Below, piece by piece: positions 7,910 to 11,647 of a DNA stretch of 11,647 bases. A program made the translations under genes and the position numbers. Numbering within the stretch: position 1 is the stretch's first letter; every line of letters starts with the position of its first letter. A model generated the notes under the pieces. The model was not told where the DNA came from. It saw only the letters and a program-made list of their open reading frames with translations, and searched no databases. The stretch comes from Bacilli bacterium (lineage in GTDB: Bacteria > Bacillota_I > Bacilli_A > RFN20 > CAG-826): positions 1 through 11,647 of the forward strand of contig JAFZUD010000112.1 in NCBI GenBank assembly GCA_017618495.1. Reading direction: 5' to 3'.

Positions 7910-7925
7910 AATCCCCTAGGGGATT
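7910..7925. promoter_or_regulatory. Perfect 16-bp palindrome between divergent lipoprotein genes, candidate operator or leader hairpin
   Basis: AATCCCCTAGGGGATT is identical to its reverse complement. It lies directly beside the Shine-Dalgarno site (7905-7909) of the leftward lipoprotein gene, on the upstream side. It could be a dimer-binding operator or a small mRNA hairpin (CTAG loop) that affects ribosome access. The symmetry is certain, the function is not. Confidence 0.5.
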
Positions 7926-7961
7926 AGCCCTATATTACTCAAAAAAGCAAAAAAGGAAATG

Positions 7962-7991
7962 ATTATTTTCTCTTTTAAAAATAATTAGCAA
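7962..7991 (-). promoter_or_regulatory. Possible promoter of the leftward lipoprotein gene
   Basis: On the minus strand, TTGCTA (7991-7986) and AATAAT (7967-7962) are 18 bp apart and resemble -35 and -10 boxes (4/6 and 5/6 matches). This would place the 16-bp palindrome in the 5' leader. The region is AT-rich, so chance matches are likely. TAATAT at 7937-7932 is an alternative -10. Confidence 0.35.
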
Positions 7992-8004
7992 AAAATGCAA
8001 TTAA

Positions 8005-8035
8005 TTGTTGAAATACGGAAAGTCGTTTCTATAAT
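8005..8035 (+). promoter_or_regulatory. Likely promoter of the giant lipoprotein gene
   Basis: A perfect TATAAT -10 box lies at 8030-8035. The -35 box is less clear: TTGTTG (8005-8010, 19-bp spacing) or TTGAAA (8009-8014, 15-bp spacing). The start codon is 35 bp beyond the -10, leaving a short leader that contains the strong AAAGGAGG ribosome site at 8053-8060. Confidence 0.65.
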
Positions 8036-8069
8036 GCCCTCAAAAGACCACGAAAGGAGGGTCACAAAA

Positions 8070-11000
8070 ATGAAAAAATCTACAGGCAGCATCTTGCTTC
8101 TCAGTGCTTTTGCGGCATTGGTCTTAGCTGGATGCGGAGATCAACCGAAGGATTCATCTAGCACGACTGGCTCATCTGATACAGCAGTCCAAACTAGTGC
8201 TGATGAAACTTCTGCTGCAGGTACAAGTGCGACAACAACCTCCGCCGCCGGAACTTCCACCGCTGGAACTTCTGCGACCGGAACCTCTGCTGCCGGAACT
8301 TCGACTGCATCATCTTCTGCTGCGGCTTCATCTTCTTCGAGCGCGGCTGCGAGCAGCTCAACACCTGCCGTTGAGACCGATTGGAGCCAGAAGAGCTTCA
8401 TCGGCGAGTATAAGGGCGGCATGAACAACCTTATCATCAATGCTGATAAGACCACAAGCTGGGGCACTTCTACGGATAAATTCCCTGCTACTTATACTGA
8501 TATGGGCGGTGGCGTCTATATGATCAAATCCACTGCCGCCGTTACTGACGAAGACTATGTTGAAGTCATCACTGATGGAACCATGGCTTATGTCATGCAC
8601 GACAAAGAAGCCTATGACTATTACGTCATGGACAAAAACGCTTTAGGCAGCGCGGTCATCGCGTTCGCTGAGACCCAAGACGAAGAGAATTTCTTCGGCG
8701 GTATCGAAGTTACTGCTGGACATTGGAAATACTTTGCCTGCATCGGTGGCACCTACACCTTTGGTGCGACCATCACAATGCAAGCTGGTACGAACATCAA
8801 TGCTGGTGGTGCTATTTTTGATTACGGCACTGGCGCCAACAAGACTTCTTGGAAAGTCACCTCTGGCGCTGTCGCAGCTACCTCGTTTGCCACAATTGAG
8901 CAGACCAACTTCACTGCTACCACTTATACTGGCGACCATGGCGACCTCGTCATTGGCACCGACAACGACGGTTTAGTCTTTGCTAAACTCAACGGCGTCA
9001 TGCTTGACGGTGCATCCTTATCCGCTGATGGCAGCGTCCTCTCCGTTCCAAACGGCAGCACCGCTACCTCTGTCGATACCACCGATCCAGCCGGACCTAT
9101 GAAGGTTGTCGCTACAACCACTTATACCCTTGCTAAGATCGCTTTGACCTACACCGAGGGCGAAGGCACCATGAAGACCCCTCTCTTCGCCACCATTTCT
9201 GGCGAAAACGGAACCTACTCCGCCGAGACTGATGAATCTGGTAACGTTTGGGTCGTTTATATTGCTACTGAAAGCGGCACGCTCGACATCGAAGAGACCA
9301 ACATGGGTGTTTCCGATTCCTACATCCAGGTCTACGAGTCGACCGCAGCCAATTACACAAGCACAACAACTGCTCTTGATTACGATGACAACATGTACGC
9401 CGAAGTCAGTGCATCCGTCACGGTCCAAGCAGGCCATGCATACGTCATCAAACTTGGCGCTTATGCCGATAGAACCAAGAACTACAACGGCACAGGTTCT
9501 GCCAACGCCGGTTGCGAAGAAGAATTCGATTGGATCTTCACCGCATTCACCCATGACATCTATACCGGCGACGCTGGTGACCTCGACCTCATGATGGATG
9601 GCGCCGATCTTATGTCAATTACCCTTAACGGAGCCGATTTAGGCGAATTTGTCAAAGCTGGCAACACCATCACCACAGTGGCAAAGACAATGGATACATC
9701 CAATCCAACCGATGTCGTCATCACCACAACCAGCAGGACAATCACGATTGACCCAACCACAAACACCTACACCCTCGTTTCTTCGGCCGTCGATGAACAT
9801 CCATTCGGCGTCATCACCGAAACCGACACATCTTTCAGCGGCGTCACTGGAAACGACGGAAGCATTTGGGTCACCTTCACCCCAACCACGAGTGGCGCCA
9901 TCACCGTTATCGAAACTCAGATGGGCGTCTCTGACTCCTACCTCCAGATCTTCGAATTCGATCCTGCCACCGGCTTAGCTGATCTTACCTCAACTGGCGC
10001 GAAGAGACTTGGTTATTCCGACGCCAACCCAGCCACCGTCACTATCAACGTCAACGCTGGCGTTACCTACGTCATCAAACTTGGCGCTTGGGCTTCAAGA
10101 AACTCCCTCATCGGAGATACAGCCAGTTCTACCGCCAACATCGGCTGCGCAGAAACCTTCAGCTTCAGCTTCGTCGATTACATCATGACCACATACACCG
10201 GTGCTGATGGTGACCTCGTTGTTGCTACTAAAGACGGCGAATTCAAGACCGCTACCCTTAATGGCACCTCAATCACCGGTCCTGCCGATTATGATGCAGC
10301 CAATGGCACCCTTGCCTTCTATGGCGCCGGTACCTATGACATCACAACCGATCCAGACAACCCAACCCGTACCTCGACGGATACCCTCTTCACTCTTGAT
10401 TCCGTCAACGGCACTTACACAAAGAGCACCCCAACCAACGTCCGTAACGTGGTTGCCACCCTTGATGAAACTTCAACCGGTTACAGCCAAGCCACCACTG
10501 AAGACGGCAACATCTGGGCCAGCTTCACGCCAACCGTTGATGGTTACATCTACATCGATGAGACCGTCAAGTGCGACGATTACACCACTCTTGCGGTTTA
10601 TGAGAAACTCTCAACCAGCACTTGGTCCAGCTATGAAGCTTATAGCAGCACCTACACCGGACAGAAGTCTCTTGCTTACACTCCAACCGCACCAGCGACT
10701 TCGAATAGCTATGGCGCTGGCAAACTCTACGTCCATGACCTCAGAGTCCAAGCTGGTCACACCTACATCATCAAAGCTGGTACATCAGGAGGCGATTACC
10801 AGACAATCGGCGGTTCTGTCACCAGCACCTATGCTGATGCAGTCGGCCAGACCCAGGCTTTCACCTTCGCGTTCGCTCCAGAGAACGTTCTCACCTACAC
10901 CGGTGACAACGGCAACCTCACCCTTACCTTAGCGGGCGATAAATTCCTCAGCGCCAAGCTTGGCACTTCTACAATCAATAACGGAAGCCTTTCCGCTAAC

Positions 11001-11647
11001 GGCAAGTCCTTCACCGTCCCTGGCGCAATAACCAACATCAACGCCTCTGACCCACTCGATCCTACCGGAACCCAGTCCAGCACCGTTTACTTCTTAGACA
11101 ACAGTACTTTGACTTATGAGTCCAGCACCGAATCCGAGGAAGTCCACTTATTCCATGAGGTCCAAGCTACCGACACATCCTTCACCGGAACGGTCGGCGC
11201 CGATGGCAACCTCTGGGGCAAATTCACCGCAACTGAAGATGGCTACATCACAGTTGAGGAAACTGTCTCAACCTCTACCGATGGTTACATCCAGGTCTTC
11301 GAAAGCACCGCGACTACATTCACAACCAGCGCTGGCAGCGGACGTCTTGCTTACGCCGATAGCGGCGCAGCCTTGAGCGGAGCTGGTAAGATCACCAAGC
11401 TCGCAGTCCAAGCCGGCCACACCTACATCATCAAAGCTGGCGCTTGGGGCGATAGAGACAAGGTTATCGGCGGAACCGGTTCCTCTTATGCCGGTAAGAC
11501 CGAGACCGTTGCCTTCACCTACCTCACACCAGACCATGACGTCTACACAGGTGCAGAAGGCGATCTCGACAAGAAATCCCTTGAAGGCACCTATGTCGGA
11601 GCTACCTTAAATGGACAGCCATTCACCGCAACTCCAAACGCCGATCA
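8070..11647 (+). CDS. Giant repetitive surface lipoprotein (3' end outside the window)
   Basis: One frame stays open from the ATG at 8070, 9 nt after AAAGGAGG (8053-8060), to the window edge: at least 1192 codons. The signal peptide ends in LVLAGC with the lipidated Cys at 22, matching the divergent lipoprotein. A Ser/Thr/Ala linker (about 27-100) contains AAGTS-type pentapeptide repeats. An N-terminal domain (about 104-285) starts with FIGEYKGG. Four tandem units of 211-234 residues follow, starting at residues 286, 498, 709 and 943, and a fifth starts at 1159. Each opens with YTGxxGxL and a LNG or LG strand, then has a segment with a W near a FTPTxxGxIxxxET-like strand, and ends with an AGxxYxIKxG strand. 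That second half resembles bacterial pre-peptidase C-terminal (PPC)-like beta-sandwiches, a tentative match. It is probably an adhesin or binding protein; no catalytic motif was seen. Confidence 0.92.
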   Translation, partial: MKKSTGSILLLSAFAALVLAGCGDQPKDSSSTTGSSDTAVQTSADETSAAGTSATTTSAAGTSTAGTSATGTSAAGTSTASSSAAASSSSSAAASSSTPAVETDWSQKSFIGEYKGGMNNLIINADKTTSWGTSTDKFPATYTDMGGGVYMIKSTAAVTDEDYVEVITDGTMAYVMHDKEAYDYYVMDKNALGSAVIAFAETQDEENFFGGIEVTAGHWKYFACIGGTYTFGATITMQAGTNINAGGAIFDYGTGANKTSWKVTSGAVAATSFATIEQTNFTATTYTGDHGDLVIGTDNDGLVFAKLNGVMLDGASLSADGSVLSVPNGSTATSVDTTDPAGPMKVVATTTYTLAKIALTYTEGEGTMKTPLFATISGENGTYSAETDESGNVWVVYIATESGTLDIEETNMGVSDSYIQVYESTAANYTSTTTALDYDDNMYAEVSASVTVQAGHAYVIKLGAYADRTKNYNGTGSANAGCEEEFDWIFTAFTHDIYTGDAGDLDLMMDGADLMSITLNGADLGEFVKAGNTITTVAKTMDTSNPTDVVITTTSRTITIDPTTNTYTLVSSAVDEHPFGVITETDTSFSGVTGNDGSIWVTFTPTTSGAITVIETQMGVSDSYLQIFEFDPATGLADLTSTGAKRLGYSDANPATVTINVNAGVTYVIKLGAWASRNSLIGDTASSTANIGCAETFSFSFVDYIMTTYTGADGDLVVATKDGEFKTATLNGTSITGPADYDAANGTLAFYGAGTYDITTDPDNPTRTSTDTLFTLDSVNGTYTKSTPTNVRNVVATLDETSTGYSQATTEDGNIWASFTPTVDGYIYIDETVKCDDYTTLAVYEKLSTSTWSSYEAYSSTYTGQKSLAYTPTAPATSNSYGAGKLYVHDLRVQAGHTYIIKAGTSGGDYQTIGGSVTSTYADAVGQTQAFTFAFAPENVLTYTGDNGNLTLTLAGDKFLSAKLGTSTINNGSLSANGKSFTVPGAITNINASDPLDPTGTQSSTVYFLDNSTLTYESSTESEEVHLFHEVQATDTSFTGTVGADGNLWGKFTATEDGYITVEETVSTSTDGYIQVFESTATTFTTSAGSGRLAYADSGAALSGAGKITKLAVQAGHTYIIKAGAWGDRDKVIGGTGSSYAGKTETVAFTYLTPDHDVYTGAEGDLDKKSLEGTYVGATLNGQPFTATPNAD
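8214..8303 (+). repeat. 15-bp tandem repeat in the lipoprotein linker (6 imperfect copies)
   Basis: Six in-frame 15-bp copies encode AAGTS, ATTTS, AAGTS, TAGTS, ATGTS and AAGTS. The last four (8244-8303) are closest to each other at the DNA level, sharing the core GGAAC(T/C)TC. Because the unit is five codons, gain or loss of copies keeps the frame and only changes the spacer length between the lipid anchor and the folded domains. Confidence 0.8.
8925..9560 (+). repeat. Large repeat unit 1 of the giant lipoprotein (212 residues)
   Basis: The unit runs from YTGDHGDL to just before the next YTG motif. The second half contains SGNVWVVYIATESG, MGVSDSYIQVYE, VQAGHAYVIKLGAY and a NAGCEEEF ending. 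The last three match unit 2 closely. Confidence 0.85.
9561..10193 (+). repeat. Large repeat unit 2 of the giant lipoprotein (211 residues)
   Basis: The unit starts at YTGDAGDL. Its second half has GSIWVTFTPTTSG, MGVSDSYLQIFE, VNAGVTYVIKLGAW and NIGCAETF. A 22-bp stretch (10068-10089) is identical to 9441-9462 of unit 1. Confidence 0.85.
10194..10895 (+). repeat. Large repeat unit 3 of the giant lipoprotein (234 residues, longest)
   Basis: The unit starts at YTGADGDL. It is about 20 residues longer than the others because of an insertion rich in Ser, Thr and Tyr before VQAGHTYIIKAG. The Cys near the end of units 1 and 2 is absent here (AVGQTQAF). Confidence 0.82.
10896..11543 (+). repeat. Large repeat unit 4 of the giant lipoprotein (216 residues)
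   Basis: The unit starts at YTGDNGNL, with GNLWGKFTATEDG, STDGYIQVFE and VQAGHTYIIKAGAW in its second half. DNA at 11405-11440 matches 10745-10780 of unit 3 at 34 of 36 positions. Confidence 0.82.
11544..11647 (+). repeat. Start of large repeat unit 5, cut by the window end
   Basis: YTGAEGDL followed by ATLNG repeats the opening pattern of units 1-4, so the protein continues with at least one more module beyond the window. Confidence 0.75.

Noticed and set aside
8141..8467. An antisense frame with repeated VPAAEVPVAEVPA-like residues
   Set aside because: It is the reverse reading of the 15-bp linker repeat; the sense frame has the signal peptide, ribosome site and promoter.
10201..10932. 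A 243-codon plus-strand frame rich in Pro, Ser, Thr and Leu
   Set aside because: It is an out-of-frame reading of the giant lipoprotein repeats. Its composition is low in complexity, and the true frame carries the conserved repeat motifs.
8214..11647. Direct repeats considered as a CRISPR array
   Set aside because: The repeats are in-frame coding units of 15 bp or 630-700 bp with divergent sequence and no unique spacers.

Overview
The window looks like a moderate-GC Bacillota-type genome. Shine-Dalgarno sites are strong (AAAGGAGG or GGAGG, 9-10 nt before ATG), lipoprotein signal peptides end in LAGC, and the intrinsic terminators are compact. Every Trp codon I read is TGG, and the one in-frame TGA (4047-4049) works as a stop, so the genetic code appears standard. 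An uncultured gut or rumen lineage near Erysipelotrichales, RF39 or Acholeplasmatales would fit the style. That placement is inference only; there is no rRNA or tRNA here to test it.

Bases 1-6777 hold a rightward gene cluster. It begins with the acidic C-terminal tail of an unidentified protein (1-192). After a 99-bp gap come four tightly packed genes: a MoxR-family AAA+ ATPase, a DUF58/VWA protein, a BatA-like membrane VWA protein, and a second membrane protein with two VWA domains. The cluster ends at a clear terminator. The spacings are 5 bp, 3 bp and a 14-bp overlap, so the four genes are almost certainly one transcript. Predicted topology puts MoxR and DUF58 in the cytoplasm. The two membrane proteins hold their VWA domains outside the cell. 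The cluster is of the known MoxR-VWA ('Bat-like') type: an ATPase that probably remodels metal-dependent VWA adhesion or assembly factors. What it acts on cannot be read from this sequence.

Bases 6736-6902 are a convergent intergenic spacer with three hairpins. Next comes a leftward gene (7895-6903) for a 330-aa secreted lipoprotein of unknown function, perhaps with two related halves. A 174-bp divergent spacer (7896-8069) carries promoter-like elements and a perfect 16-bp palindrome.

From 8070 to the right edge runs one uninterrupted reading frame of at least 1192 codons. It encodes a very large lipoprotein with a Ser/Thr/Ala-rich linker built on a 15-bp tandem repeat. After this come at least four complete 211-234-residue repeats, and a fifth begins before the window ends. 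Because it has no stop codon inside the window, this gene is easily missed. It is the most distinctive feature here. Its repeats look like tandem extracellular beta-rich modules of an adhesin or binding protein, but no ligand or enzyme activity can be assigned.
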